Below, piece by piece: positions 35,153 through 43,816 of a stretch of DNA of 64,000 nucleotides. The stretch is taken from the NCBI GenBank assembly GCA_000965745.1, contig CP009479.1, forward strand, positions 1,188,457 through 1,252,456. Reading direction: 5' to 3'. The DNA is from an uncultured archaeon. GTDB taxonomy: Archaea > Thermoplasmatota > Thermoplasmata > Thermoplasmatales > Thermoplasmataceae. A program made the translations under genes and the position numbers. Below the pieces are notes generated by a model. It searched no databases and was not told where the DNA came from. It saw nothing but the letters and a program-made list of their open reading frames with translations. Position 1 is the first letter of the stretch, and each line of letters opens with the position of its first letter.

Positions 35153-36112
35153 TTACCTATTCTTCAGCAGATACTCGGCAAAGTACGTTATTATGATGTC
35201 TGCACCTGCCCTGAATATTGAGACAATCGACTCCTCTATTACTTCGTCTTTCAGCAGGCCATCTTTCACTGCTCCCATTATCATGCTGTATTCGCCACTG
35301 ACATTATAGGCTGCAATGGGGAGCTCAAACTTCTGCCTCGACAGAGAAATGATGTCAAGGTAGAAGAGTGCAGGCTTGACCATGAGGATGTCCGCACCCT
35401 CTTTCTCATCCTCCTCCATCTCCCTGAGGGCTTCCCTGGAGTTCCTGAAGTCCATCTGGTAGCCCCTCCTGTCTCCCGACCCCGGTTTTGAGTCAGCTGC
35501 CTCCCTAAACGGGCCGTACAGCGACGTGTGATATTTTGCCCCATAAGCCATTATTGCTATTCCACCGTAACCATTTGAATCAAGGGCACTTCTGATCGCA
35601 CCAACCTGTCCATCCATCATCCCGCTGGGGGCAACCATGTCAACTCCGGCTTTAGCATAGCTCACGGCAATCCTTGCGTACACGGGCAGGGTACTGTCGT
35701 TGTCTACATTGCGATCCTTGATAATCCCACAATGCCCATGGTCCGTATATTCACACAGGCAAAGGTCTGCAATCACGTTCATCTGTGTATTGTCCTTGAT
35801 GAGCCTGATTGCCTTCTGAACAACCCCTTCCTCATCATAGGAAGAAGACCCTTCGCTATCCTTGTGGGCAGGAACCCCAAAAAGGATAACGGAATTAAGG
35901 CCCAGGTCCTCGAGCTCCTTGACGTACGATGAAAGCGACTCAAGAGAGTGCCTGTAGATGCCTGGCATTGACTTTATTTCCCTCTTTCCCTCCAGGCCTT
36001 CTTCAACAAAAACTGGCATAACCAGCTTTTCGTAATTGATCGGCGTTTCACTGAAGAGTTCCCTCATGTGCTGGCTACTTCGTAGCCTTCTCATTCTCAG
36101 AGCCGGAAACAT
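35153..36112 (-). CDS. hemB: Porphobilinogen synthase (delta-aminolevulinate dehydratase)
   Basis: Condenses two aminolevulinate molecules into porphobilinogen in heme synthesis, 319 residues. Zinc cysteines 118, 120 and 128 are in DLCLCEYTDHGHC. The Schiff-base lysines are Lys193 (AYGAKYHTSLYGPFREA) and Lys246 (MVKPALFYLD). The N-terminal RMRRLRSSQHMREL arm is typical. No other heme gene lies next to it. Cytoplasmic homo-octamer by family. Confidence 0.95.
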   Translation of the reverse strand: MFPALRMRRLRSSQHMRELFSETPINYEKLVMPVFVEEGLEGKREIKSMPGIYRHSLESLSSYVKELEDLGLNSVILFGVPAHKDSEGSSSYDEEGVVQKAIRLIKDNTQMNVIADLCLCEYTDHGHCGIIKDRNVDNDSTLPVYARIAVSYAKAGVDMVAPSGMMDGQVGAIRSALDSNGYGGIAIMAYGAKYHTSLYGPFREAADSKPGSGDRRGYQMDFRNSREALREMEEDEKEGADILMVKPALFYLDIISLSRQKFELPIAAYNVSGEYSMIMGAVKDGLLKDEVIEESIVSIFRAGADIIITYFAEYLLKNR

Positions 36113-36165
36113 AAGGGATAAGTTACAGAAATGAATTAAATTTTGCTGGCAGCCTGCAAGGAACG

Positions 36166-37632
36166 TCAGACTATTTCGTCGAGTTCGACCTCTGGCCAGC
36201 GGTCCTTTCCATATTTCGTGCTTGAGATAAACACGCTTCTCTTGGAAGAATTGAGAAGTACATAACCGCTGAAGTCCCTGAAATGAACAGTAAGGTTGGC
36301 GTAGTGGCTAATTTTCTGGTAGTATTCATCATCAGCCACAATGACAATGATTCCTGTCATTCTGATGATGTTAATGAGGTTAAGCAGGTCCCCGAAGAAA
36401 TCATTGCCGTATGTGAACGAGAGGAAATCTGTTGAAAACAGGTAAACATTTGGCCTGGATGATGATGACATGAAGAAATCTATGACTTCATGCGGAAAAT
36501 CCTCCACGAGGCTCTTTCCTTCAAGATTTATGACGTATGAACTCGACCTCTTTGATTTCTCGGCAGTGATGTAGTGTTTCAGCACTTCTGATTCCATGGT
36601 GTCAACCATTACCCTGGAAGTTTCATAACTGCTTGAGGTGGCGTCTATCACTCCCCTCCCTTCCAGCACAGTGCGCCTTATCAGGTTGTTTTTCACAAGA
36701 TTTACGGCCTGGTCAACAGAAGTTGACTTGTTCACTCTGTGGAATATTACCACATAGCCAAGCGGGACCCTGTCAAGATCTTTCTCAACAAGCTTGGAGA
36801 AGGAATCGCTTCCAAGCGGGACTTCAAAGGACCTTTCCTCGGCTTTCACCTTTGTCTTCAGCTTGTTCTCCGGATAGGTCACTGAATCTCTTTCAAACGG
36901 GAGGAACCTCCCTTCCTTGAGTGAGTAAAGCCAGACCGGGCTGGAACCAGTGGACATTCCACGCAGCTTGGCTACTGTCAGTGTCCTGACCAGAAAATCG
37001 TCCTTCAGCTGATAATCCATTGACACAACGCCATCGGAGAAATATTCCAGCTTCGTGTTGTTCATCTCCTCCATTACAACTATGATATTTGCGCCAGAAT
37101 TTTCTACAAGATCGGAATGAAGCACCGAGAAAATGGTCGCGGACTCAATCCCGTATTTTTCTGAGAGGGCATCAATGGAATCCAGAACAATGATTGGGGA
37201 GCTGTTATAATTCTCGTCAACAAAATCGTAGATTGTCTGAATCTCCGGTACGAGGTCCCTGATATTCAGAACAAGCCCGGTATCGTGCGAGGTCAGCTGG
37301 GTTGAAATGTTTCCTTCCTCGATCATCTTCTCAAGCTTTCCCAGCGAGTCGCTGATGACATTGGTAAAATCACGCTGAGGCAGCCTTGACTCGACTCTCT
37401 TGGCCGAATATTCGGGAAGCCATGGGAACTGTTCGGTCAGTGGTTCATCCGAAAATCTCGCCGAAAGGTACAGAACTGGTGTCTCGTCTCTTACATGATT
37501 GAGGAATTCAAGCGCAAAGGTTGTTTTGCCTGCTCCGGGCCTTCCCTTAACTACAAGGGATTTACCGTAGTTCTGACGAAAAAACGTCTTCAGCATATCT
37601 AGCAGGTTATTATTTCCCATTTGCGCTTTCAC
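36166..37632 (-). CDS. KaiC/GvpD-like RecA-fold ATPase
   Basis: P-loop ATPase of 488 residues. Walker A is GRPGAGKTT (30-38) and Walker B is PIIVLDSIDAL (about 145-155), followed by a RecA-like core. The C-terminal half (about 280-488) repeats a RecA-like topology without a Walker A motif. The overall plan resembles the GvpD-type regulators of haloarchaea, although no gas vesicle genes are present, so the name describes homology only. It starts three bases after the DUF835 gene, so both are one transcript. I infer a nucleotide-dependent signalling role. Confidence 0.7.
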   Translation of the reverse strand: MKAQMGNNNLLDMLKTFFRQNYGKSLVVKGRPGAGKTTFALEFLNHVRDETPVLYLSARFSDEPLTEQFPWLPEYSAKRVESRLPQRDFTNVISDSLGKLEKMIEEGNISTQLTSHDTGLVLNIRDLVPEIQTIYDFVDENYNSSPIIVLDSIDALSEKYGIESATIFSVLHSDLVENSGANIIVVMEEMNNTKLEYFSDGVVSMDYQLKDDFLVRTLTVAKLRGMSTGSSPVWLYSLKEGRFLPFERDSVTYPENKLKTKVKAEERSFEVPLGSDSFSKLVEKDLDRVPLGYVVIFHRVNKSTSVDQAVNLVKNNLIRRTVLEGRGVIDATSSSYETSRVMVDTMESEVLKHYITAEKSKRSSSYVINLEGKSLVEDFPHEVIDFFMSSSSRPNVYLFSTDFLSFTYGNDFFGDLLNLINIIRMTGIIVIVADDEYYQKISHYANLTVHFRDFSGYVLLNSSKRSVFISSTKYGKDRWPEVELDEIV

Positions 37633-37635
37633 ACT

Positions 37636-38499
37636 CTACGTTAAGTCACGGATGGATGAGGGATTCCATTCTACGGCAAATCTGGTGATCTGTCCGAAGC
37701 GGATATGATCCATGGCTTGATCACTAAAGGTCAAAAGTAGATAGATATTTCGCTCAATCGCAAGACTTTTCACCTGTTCGAAAGCTCTGGCAACATCATA
37801 AAAATCATGGTATACTATAAGCAGATCGAACACGTCAATAAAAACGACGGTGCTGTTGTTTTCAACTATCCGCTTTACAATCGAATCCATGATGTATGTC
37901 AGGTTAACCGGCCTGTTCCTCTGTGCACCTATTGAATCAGTAACCCAGAGAAAATTGTTGTCGTTGAGGAGGTCCGGCAATTCATGGCGCATGTTGAACC
38001 TTGAGGCGACAAAAATCTTGCTTTTGTCTATTGTGTCTGAAAACATCAGCGAAAAGAAGGTCCTCGCATTCTCAGGCTTTGTGTAGTATATCACTCCAGG
38101 ATAAAGCCCGTTCTTTCCCAGGTATACGGTGGTGTTGTTTATCATCCTGAGTTTCCTGACTGTGTAGCTAGTAAGTGCCTGCCTAAGGTATTTCCTTGAA
38201 GTCTCAAGGTCATTAGGGTCAATTATAACAATTTCAGCGGTGTACCTGATCCTCTCATCGATCTCAGGATCATGGTTCGACATTACAATCAAGAGATAGT
38301 CCCTCTTCTCCTGGAGGAAGTATTCTTCTACATCCTTGGGCATCCCGGAATTAAGGTAGAGCACTATCGATGTAGGCTTTATGTCTTCTATGACTTTGGA
38401 GGAAAAGTTTTCGATTAGCTTATACTCAATTCCAGTCGGTCTCAGTAATTTTTCGAACAACCCATCACTGTCCCCTGACTGGTCGTATATAACTATCAT
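37636..38499 (-). CDS. Receiver-like protein with DUF835 domain
   Basis: Protein of 287 residues. Residues 1-105 look like a response-regulator receiver fold (MIVIYDQSGDSDGLFEKLL, LLIVMSNHDPEI, VIIDPND). The usual phospho-acceptor Asp after strand 3 is not clearly kept (SIVLYLNSGMP). Residues 150-287 match DUF835, a domain common in archaeal signalling proteins: IFVASRFNMRHEL, FLWVTDSIGAQ, TVVFIDVFDLLIVYHDF, then IYLLLTFSDQAMD. It is the first gene in an operon with a GvpD-like ATPase. Confidence 0.7.
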   Translation of the reverse strand: MIVIYDQSGDSDGLFEKLLRPTGIEYKLIENFSSKVIEDIKPTSIVLYLNSGMPKDVEEYFLQEKRDYLLIVMSNHDPEIDERIRYTAEIVIIDPNDLETSRKYLRQALTSYTVRKLRMINNTTVYLGKNGLYPGVIYYTKPENARTFFSLMFSDTIDKSKIFVASRFNMRHELPDLLNDNNFLWVTDSIGAQRNRPVNLTYIMDSIVKRIVENNSTVVFIDVFDLLIVYHDFYDVARAFEQVKSLAIERNIYLLLTFSDQAMDHIRFGQITRFAVEWNPSSIRDLT

Positions 38500-38660
38500 T
38501 CGAATTATAAAATCCTGAAGATTATTTAATCTTTCGTGTAATAGGTTAGATGTAATTTCGCTTTGAACTCAGATTTTATATCGGAAGACCATGCGGGTTG
38601 ACCTGAGGGTAATACTGAGGAGTACGACAATATTTTTAGCTTGTAACCCATTTCATGCAC

Positions 38661-39629
38661 ATGGCCAGACGCAAGATTTCAGTTATAGGTGCTGGAAATG
38701 TTGGTGCTTCACTTGCACAGTTTCTTGCAGTGAGAGAATTGGGAGACATTTACCTTTTTGACGTTGTTGATGGCGTCCCTGAAGGAAAAGCTCTTGACAT
38801 GAGAGAGGGTGCCCCTCATTGGGGATACGATTCTGCAGTTGTTGGGTTCACAACAACCGACAAGGATGCATACAAGCACCTCGCAGGGTCCGATGTTATA
38901 GTTGTAACGGCAGGACTGGCCAGAAAGCCCGGAATGAGCAGGGACGATCTTCTCAACAAGAACCTCCAGATCATGAAGGATGTTGGAGAGAACATAAAGA
39001 AGCATGCCCCTGATGCAGTTATTGTCGTTGTCTCAAACCCTGCGGACATAATGGCCTATGCCCTTCAGAAGATAACAGGTGCCGACCCGTCCAAAGTAAT
39101 GGGTCTTGGCGGAGCTCTTGACAGTGCAAGGTTCAGGACATTCCTGGCAATGGAACTGGGCGTCTCTGTCGAGGACGTCAATGCATTCGTGATAGGCGGA
39201 CACGGAGACGACATGGTTCCCTTCATCAGGTATTCAAGCGTTGCAGGAATACCGATATCCAACCTTCTGAGCAAGGAAAAAATCGAAGAAATAGTCAAGA
39301 GGACAAGGTTCGGCGGCGGAGAAATCGTCAATTTCCTCAAGACAGGAAGCGCTTTCTATGCTCCAGGGGCATCAATCAGGGCTATGGTGGAATCTGTCAT
39401 ACTGGACAAGAAGAGGGTAATTCCCTGCGCAGCCCACCTCACAGGAACACACGGGAAACACTATGGTGCAGACGGACTCTTTATCGGGGTTCCAATCAAA
39501 ATCGGGGCAGATGGCGTTGAACATATCTACGACATGGATTTTAACGCAGAGGAAAAAGAGCTTTGGGACAAGACAGCCGCCTCGGTGCGCGAAAACGCAC
39601 AGAAAGTGGACAGGTTTTTGTCCCAATAA
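38661..39629 (+). CDS. mdh: Malate dehydrogenase (LDH-like type)
   Basis: NAD(P)-dependent malate/oxaloacetate oxidoreductase of the citric acid cycle, about 322 residues. The Rossmann motif is VIGAGNVGASLAQF. The substrate loop ARKPGMSRDDLL carries the Arg expected for malate rather than lactate. The catalytic His is in GGHGDDMVPF, and VVSNPADIMAY holds the conserved Asn. An alternative ATG lies two codons earlier (38655). A TATA-like AATATTTTTAG sits 20-30 bases before both. It converges on queC, with a T-rich shared end. Confidence 0.93.
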   Translation: MARRKISVIGAGNVGASLAQFLAVRELGDIYLFDVVDGVPEGKALDMREGAPHWGYDSAVVGFTTTDKDAYKHLAGSDVIVVTAGLARKPGMSRDDLLNKNLQIMKDVGENIKKHAPDAVIVVVSNPADIMAYALQKITGADPSKVMGLGGALDSARFRTFLAMELGVSVEDVNAFVIGGHGDDMVPFIRYSSVAGIPISNLLSKEKIEEIVKRTRFGGGEIVNFLKTGSAFYAPGASIRAMVESVILDKKRVIPCAAHLTGTHGKHYGADGLFIGVPIKIGADGVEHIYDMDFNAEEKELWDKTAASVRENAQKVDRFLSQ

Positions 39630-39632
39630 ACC

Positions 39633-40346
39633 CTATTTTTTTACATTTTTCAGAAATTCAGAGTAGAATTCAGGATATTCCTCATAGCTGATTGGGTCGG
39701 GATAGCCTGCATCCATGAAACCTTTAAGCCTCAGCAGGCAGGAATCGCATCTTCCGCAAGCCCTTTCGTTTCCATTGTAACAGGAGGAAGTGTGCTCGTA
39801 TGGGACATTCAGGCCCATGCCCATCTTTATTATATCGGATTTTGAAAGGTACTGGAGCGGGGCCTCAATGGTCATCCATTTCTTCTTTCCATCTCCTGTC
39901 CCAAGGTTAAGTGCCTTTTCCATGGCGCTGATGAACTCCGGCCTGCAGTCCGGGTATCCTGAATAGTCGACTGCATTTACACCTATGTACACCGCTTCGC
40001 CTCCAATTGTCTCAAGGAAGCCTGCCGCCAGTGAAAGGAAAATGGTATTTCTTGCAGGAACATACGAAGTGGGTATGCCATCCGCGATCTCATCAACGCT
40101 TCTCGTTGCTACAGGGATATCATCGGTAAGGGAACTTCCTCCTATCTGGGTGAGGTCAACATCTATTATCTTGTGCCTGACCCCATAATGATCTGCTATC
40201 TTTCTTGAGGATTCCACCTCCATTGAATGCCTCTGCCCGTACCTGAAACTCAGCGCATGAACATCCAACCCCCTGCTGAGGGCGTATCCTATAACCGTGG
40301 TTGAGTCAAGCCCTCCGGAAAGGAGGCATACAACCTTCTTACTCGT
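39633..40346 (-). CDS. queC: 7-cyano-7-deazaguanine synthase, no standard start codon
   Basis: ATP-dependent enzyme that makes preQ0 from carboxy-deazaguanine for archaeosine. The PP-loop SGGLDSTT lies near the N-terminus, and the zinc cysteines are in SSCYNGNERACGRCDSCLLR. SFRYGQRH and VPARNTIFLSLA also match. The coding frame reaches upstream to codons read SKKVVCLLSGGLDS, but between the stop at 40347-40349 and the PP-loop there is no ATG, GTG or TTG. The first such codon in frame is the TTG at 40268, which would delete the ATP site. The frame begins exactly at the queD stop, so non-standard initiation (ACG at 40346), +1 shifting at the queD stop or a sequence error are the options. The interval given spans the whole open frame. 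Confidence 0.85.
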   Translation of the reverse strand, partial: TSKKVVCLLSGGLDSTTVIGYALSRGLDVHALSFRYGQRHSMEVESSRKIADHYGVRHKIIDVDLTQIGGSSLTDDIPVATRSVDEIADGIPTSYVPARNTIFLSLAAGFLETIGGEAVYIGVNAVDYSGYPDCRPEFISAMEKALNLGTGDGKKKWMTIEAPLQYLSKSDIIKMGMGLNVPYEHTSSCYNGNERACGRCDSCLLRLKGFMDAGYPDPISYEEYPEFYSEFLKNVKK

Positions 40347-40815
40347 TTAAATCAATCTCCACAAAGGATCCCTGGCCGGGCCCTTCTTCAATGGAAACCT
40401 CCATGGCGGTGAGGTTGGGCCTGGAACCTAGGTTCATGGCTATCTTCCTTCCAACGTAGTATGACAGTTCCTCGCTCGATGTCACTTCAACATCGCATAC
40501 ATGAACGTCCCTTTCAACAGCAACAATCCTCTTGTCTTCATACCGGACCTCGACCTCACCATTCTCTACTTTGTAAACAGCCTCACTGCTGTTCCCGGGA
40601 ATGAGAAGCTTGTGATCAAGCTCGGAAATGGCATCTCTCATAGCTTTCTTGAGATCGGTAAAATCTATCAGGATGCCCTTGACCTTCTCGCCATGTAGCC
40701 TGATCTTTACGCCATAATCATGCCCGTGAATTCGTGAGCATTTGCCCAGCTTCGGTATAAAATGGGCGGAGGAGAACCTGATATTTGCACTCCAGCCATC
40801 AACGTGAATTTCCAT
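40339..40815 (-). CDS. queD: 6-carboxytetrahydropterin synthase QueD
   Basis: Zinc enzyme of 158 residues in 7-deazaguanine (archaeosine) synthesis. Zinc ligands are His18 (SSAHF), His30 and His32 (RIHGHDYG), and Cys26 is the catalytic Cys (GKCSRIHG). LELDHKLLIP-like and SSEEL segments complete the active site. It lies directly upstream of queC, and its TAA overlaps the queC frame. queE is not in the window. Confidence 0.93.
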   Translation of the reverse strand: MEIHVDGWSANIRFSSAHFIPKLGKCSRIHGHDYGVKIRLHGEKVKGILIDFTDLKKAMRDAISELDHKLLIPGNSSEAVYKVENGEVEVRYEDKRIVAVERDVHVCDVEVTSSEELSYYVGRKIAMNLGSRPNLTAMEVSIEEGPGQGSFVEIDLNE

Positions 40816-40863
40816 ATGTCAGGAAATAACTAATCCGGTTATAACTCTTAAGGAGTGTAGAGA

Positions 40864-41136
40864 TCACCCCTTCTTCATTTTTCCGGCAACCCTGCCTATA
40901 TAGATCGTTATTACAACTGCGATTACTGTTACTATGACTGCATAGAGTACCATGGCTAACAGGTCGCTGCTGCTTCCAAATATAACTGAGAATATTTTGA
41001 GGATGGCGGAGTTCCACGCAAGTGCTGCAACAAGCCCGAATGCTGATGTTATAAGTGTGGCCAATTTCTCTATGGATTCACGCTTGATCTCTTCAAAAGA
41101 ATTGGTCTTCTTTTCCTCTCCTTCCGGCTCGGTCAT
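40864..41136 (-). CDS. DUF5654 family membrane protein
   Basis: Protein of 90 residues: a charged N-terminus (1-20), then two hydrophobic segments (about 27-53 and 60-82). LITSAFGLVAALAWNSAI is the DUF5654 hallmark block. The function is unknown; such proteins occur across archaea. It stands alone upstream of queD on the same strand, separated by 48 bases. Confidence 0.75.
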   Translation of the reverse strand: MTEPEGEEKKTNSFEEIKRESIEKLATLITSAFGLVAALAWNSAILKIFSVIFGSSSDLLAMVLYAVIVTVIAVVITIYIGRVAGKMKKG

Positions 41137-41366
41137 GTGACCACATAAATCTAGTGAAGTGATATATATAAAGATGATACCGCTATGTTTTCATCTGTTC
41201 AGGAAGCTCCAACTAAAGCCCACAATTGAAAGCCACCCGCTGTGCATTTATAAACTCAACCATTAGCCTACCAGGTGTATCTGTTTCTTTACGCATCAAC
41301 CCTAAGAATCTTATTATATGTGGTAAAACGATTAGGGATAGGCTTGACATAAGCCCTGTGGTTTCG

Positions 41367-41441
41367 GGGCGCGTGGCCCAGTCTGGATAAGGCAACAGCC
41401 TCCTAAGCTGTGGATCGGGGGTTCGAATCCCCTCGCGCCCG
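41367..41441 (+). tRNA. tRNA-Arg (anticodon CCT)
   Basis: Acceptor stem GGGCGCG (41367-41373) pairs with CGCGCCC (41434-41440), with G as discriminator. The anticodon arm ACAGC / GCTGT encloses CTCCTAA, giving anticodon CCT for codon AGG, which is used very often in this window. The T arm is GGGGG-TTCGAAT-CCCCT. The length is 75 bases with no intron and no encoded CCA. Confidence 0.95.
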
Positions 41442-41502
41442 CTTCGTTCTGTTTTCTTGCAATGCCCCTTTCGACTGCCACTATCTTTCCACAGAACATA
41501 AC

Positions 41503-41787
41503 TTATTTGATGGAAAATTGAGCCTCATCTGAGTTGAAGCCTGTTAGGGTTTCCACATTCTGCAGTCCTGATTCCGTACTTTTCATAGAATACTTCAGGG
41601 CGGCCAAATCACTCGGGAACTCAATTACTTCAATTATATCGTATCTCCCAAGCGTCATGAAAGCTTCTTTGCTCTTTCCACCAAGGCTCTTTATAAGCTC
41701 TGACAGTTCCTTACTATTCTCTTTGACAAGGTCCAAGTTGGATTTCCCCTTCTCTGTAAGGGTCACCAAAAACACATAAACAGGCAT
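41503..41787 (-). CDS. GYD domain protein
   Basis: Small protein of 94 residues in the GYD family, named after the motif, here LGRYDIIEVIEFPSD. The start MPVYVFLVTLTEKGKSN is also typical. The open frame extends 30 codons further, but the ATG at 41787 fits the family and has a TATA-like GTATTTAAG about 28 bases upstream. The family has no established biochemical activity; members form ferredoxin-like dimers. Confidence 0.82.
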   Translation of the reverse strand: MPVYVFLVTLTEKGKSNLDLVKENSKELSELIKSLGGKSKEAFMTLGRYDIIEVIEFPSDLAALKYSMKSTESGLQNVETLTGFNSDEAQFSIK

Positions 41788-42151
41788 GCCAAATTTAACC
41801 ACTCTGGGCTTAAATACGCTATGGATTAATCTTAAAGCATCAATATGCAATTTGGATGCGAAACCTCTCGCCGCCATATCTGTCCGTATTATCTGCCCAA
41901 AGAACTGGAAAGCTGTGCGCCCACCAGGACTTGAAACTCAACAGTTGAAAAACCTTTAATTGGGATGCAACCTCTTAACAGCTAAACTTTGGAAAGATTC
42001 ATGCCCTCTCCGGACTGCCATATTCCTGATCTCACTATTGTCAAAATTCTGGAGGGTATTTAATTTCACAGAACCTTTTCTATTTGGAACATGAAACGGA
42101 AATTGCAAAATACAGCTCCCAGAATGAGCATAAAGGATTCAAAAAATTATG

Positions 42152-42901
42152 TTACTGCTCCATTCTTGGAGCAAGCAGGAAAACGCCTGATATATGTTTC
42201 TCAGCATTCCCCTTTCCCTGATTGAGCGTAAACTCTATGGTCAGGGGGTAGTCGTCCTTGAAGCTCATCTTCATCTCGTCGGCGGATGCGAGTGATTTTA
42301 CCAGCTTGAGCAAGTACTCAAGAGGATATGAGCTCTTTACCGGTCCCTTGCAGAATATCTCCTTCAGCATGTCTTTTGGAAGTACCATTTCGGACTCTTC
42401 AGAATCGGACATGGACCGTGCCTTGAAATCGGAATCCGTGAGTGTAAGCCTGATGGCATCAGACACATCCTCTGCCGCCCTGAGCCCCTTCTCAAGATCG
42501 GACTTGCCCAAGACAACAAAGTACTCTGAGCTTATCTGCGGGATCCTTGGAGTGGTAACAGAATTGTTGTCCAGGAGAGAGATGCTCTTTACAATGTTGC
42601 CTATCTCAAACTTCAGTTTCTCCTTCTCCTTTGAAATGGTGACAAGATCACTGGAACTGGCCAGCTTGATTACCGCCTTGAGCCTCTCAACATCCAGTGA
42701 TATCTCTTCTTCCTCGTCCACCTGAAACTCGTTGAATATATCTTTGGGCAGGTCTATACTTATCATTGCCACGTGTGCAGGGTCCACTGCCTTTACAGAG
42801 ATCCCTGTCTTATCAAGCTTGAATTTGGCCTCCGTAACGACTGTATTTAGAAGGTCGGCCACCTCCTTCAGGTTCTTAACAGAAATACTAATTCTCATCA
42901 T
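42152..42901 (-). CDS. pcn: DNA polymerase sliding clamp (PCNA)
   Basis: Replication clamp that forms a trimeric ring and tethers polymerases and ligase, 249 residues, the usual length. VSVKAVDPAHVAMISIDLP is the classic N-terminal domain segment. The interdomain connector and the C-terminal strand HISGVFLLAPRMEQ fit, though the last residues are not the usual YLAPRIE exactly. Two adjacent ATG codons start it; GGTTGAT lies upstream. It stands apart from other replication genes. Confidence 0.95.
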   Translation of the reverse strand: MMRISISVKNLKEVADLLNTVVTEAKFKLDKTGISVKAVDPAHVAMISIDLPKDIFNEFQVDEEEEISLDVERLKAVIKLASSSDLVTISKEKEKLKFEIGNIVKSISLLDNNSVTTPRIPQISSEYFVVLGKSDLEKGLRAAEDVSDAIRLTLTDSDFKARSMSDSEESEMVLPKDMLKEIFCKGPVKSSYPLEYLLKLVKSLASADEMKMSFKDDYPLTIEFTLNQGKGNAEKHISGVFLLAPRMEQ

Positions 42902-43048
42902 TCGATCAACCTTTGACTATGTGAGTTAAGAGTTATGGATAATCAATTAGAACGTAATTAATACTTTTCATAGCCTCATCGCAAAGCCCGCGTCCGCACT
43001 ATCCCGAGGGGATATTATACACCTCATTCAATCAAAATCCAGGGACGT

Positions 43049-43669
43049 TCAGACCTTTATCAGCTTGAGTGCATACGAGGTGAACGGGTCAAGTATCAGC
43101 TCTCCATTTGCAGTCTCAACAGTCACATCACCGTCGTTAAGCAATTCCACTGAAGCTCCAGGGAAAGCCGACACTGAGGACATCTCTCTCAGCAGCTTCC
43201 TGTCCTCGAAAGATACCCTGTTCAGTGTGTATTTGCCTGGCTCAGCGAGTGATGCCGAAACCTCCTTCTTTCTTTCGGATGGGTTTACGGGATTTCCGTG
43301 AGGGCATGTCTCCGGCCTGCCAATATTCTTGAAGAGCTTCTCTCCCTTATCCCCGTGGAAAAGGTGCTCCAGCTCCATGACAGATGAATGCGAGTCCTCC
43401 CATGGTATTTCCAGGAACTTGTATGCGAATACCTCAACTATCCTGTGTTCCCTGACCATTGGCATCACTTTCCTGTATCCCCTGGAAGTGAAGTTAACAT
43501 CCCTCCCCCTCTTGACGAGCAGCCCGTCATCCACGAGCTTTGACACGTATTCTGAGGCGGTGGGAGCAGAAATCTTGAGCCTTCTGGCTATGTCTTTTTC
43601 CGAGACCCTTCCTATGGTCTCTATAAACTCCCATGTAACCAGCAGGTAATCTTCTTTATTATTGGCCAT
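43049..43669 (-). CDS. DtxR/MntR family metal-dependent regulator
   Basis: Transcription regulator of 206 residues controlled by iron or manganese. The N-terminal winged helix (EKDIARRLKISAPTASEYVSKLVDDGLL) is followed by the dimerisation region HRIVEVFAYKFLEIPWEDSH, then MELEHLF and CPHGNPV, which hold the metal ligands. The C-terminal part (about 135-206) is a FeoA/SH3-like domain. TATA-like CTATTTAAAG is about 20 bases upstream of the ATG. It could control the metal or oxidative-stress genes here, but this is unproved. Confidence 0.9.
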   Translation of the reverse strand: MANNKEDYLLVTWEFIETIGRVSEKDIARRLKISAPTASEYVSKLVDDGLLVKRGRDVNFTSRGYRKVMPMVREHRIVEVFAYKFLEIPWEDSHSSVMELEHLFHGDKGEKLFKNIGRPETCPHGNPVNPSERKKEVSASLAEPGKYTLNRVSFEDRKLLREMSSVSAFPGASVELLNDGDVTVETANGELILDPFTSYALKLIKV

Positions 43670-43816
43670 TAACGGCTTTAAATAGGGTTTTTATAGTTAA
43701 ACATTTCCCATCATTCCGATGCAGATCACACCATGGATATACTCCGTGACATGGGCCAGCTCATTCAAGCCCGGTTAACTCATCACGATTTAATACTTCA
43801 AGTCGATATTCTTTTC

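Noticed and set aside
36166-37632. Gas vesicle function for the GvpD-like gene
   Set aside because: No gvpA or other gas vesicle structural gene is in the window; the resemblance is to the ATPase family only.
40345-40351. Slippery sequence TTTAAAC at the end of queD (minus strand)
   Set aside because: It is in the right phase for -1 shifting, but the -1 frame does not lead into queC and stops about 20 codons later; queC is in the +1 frame.
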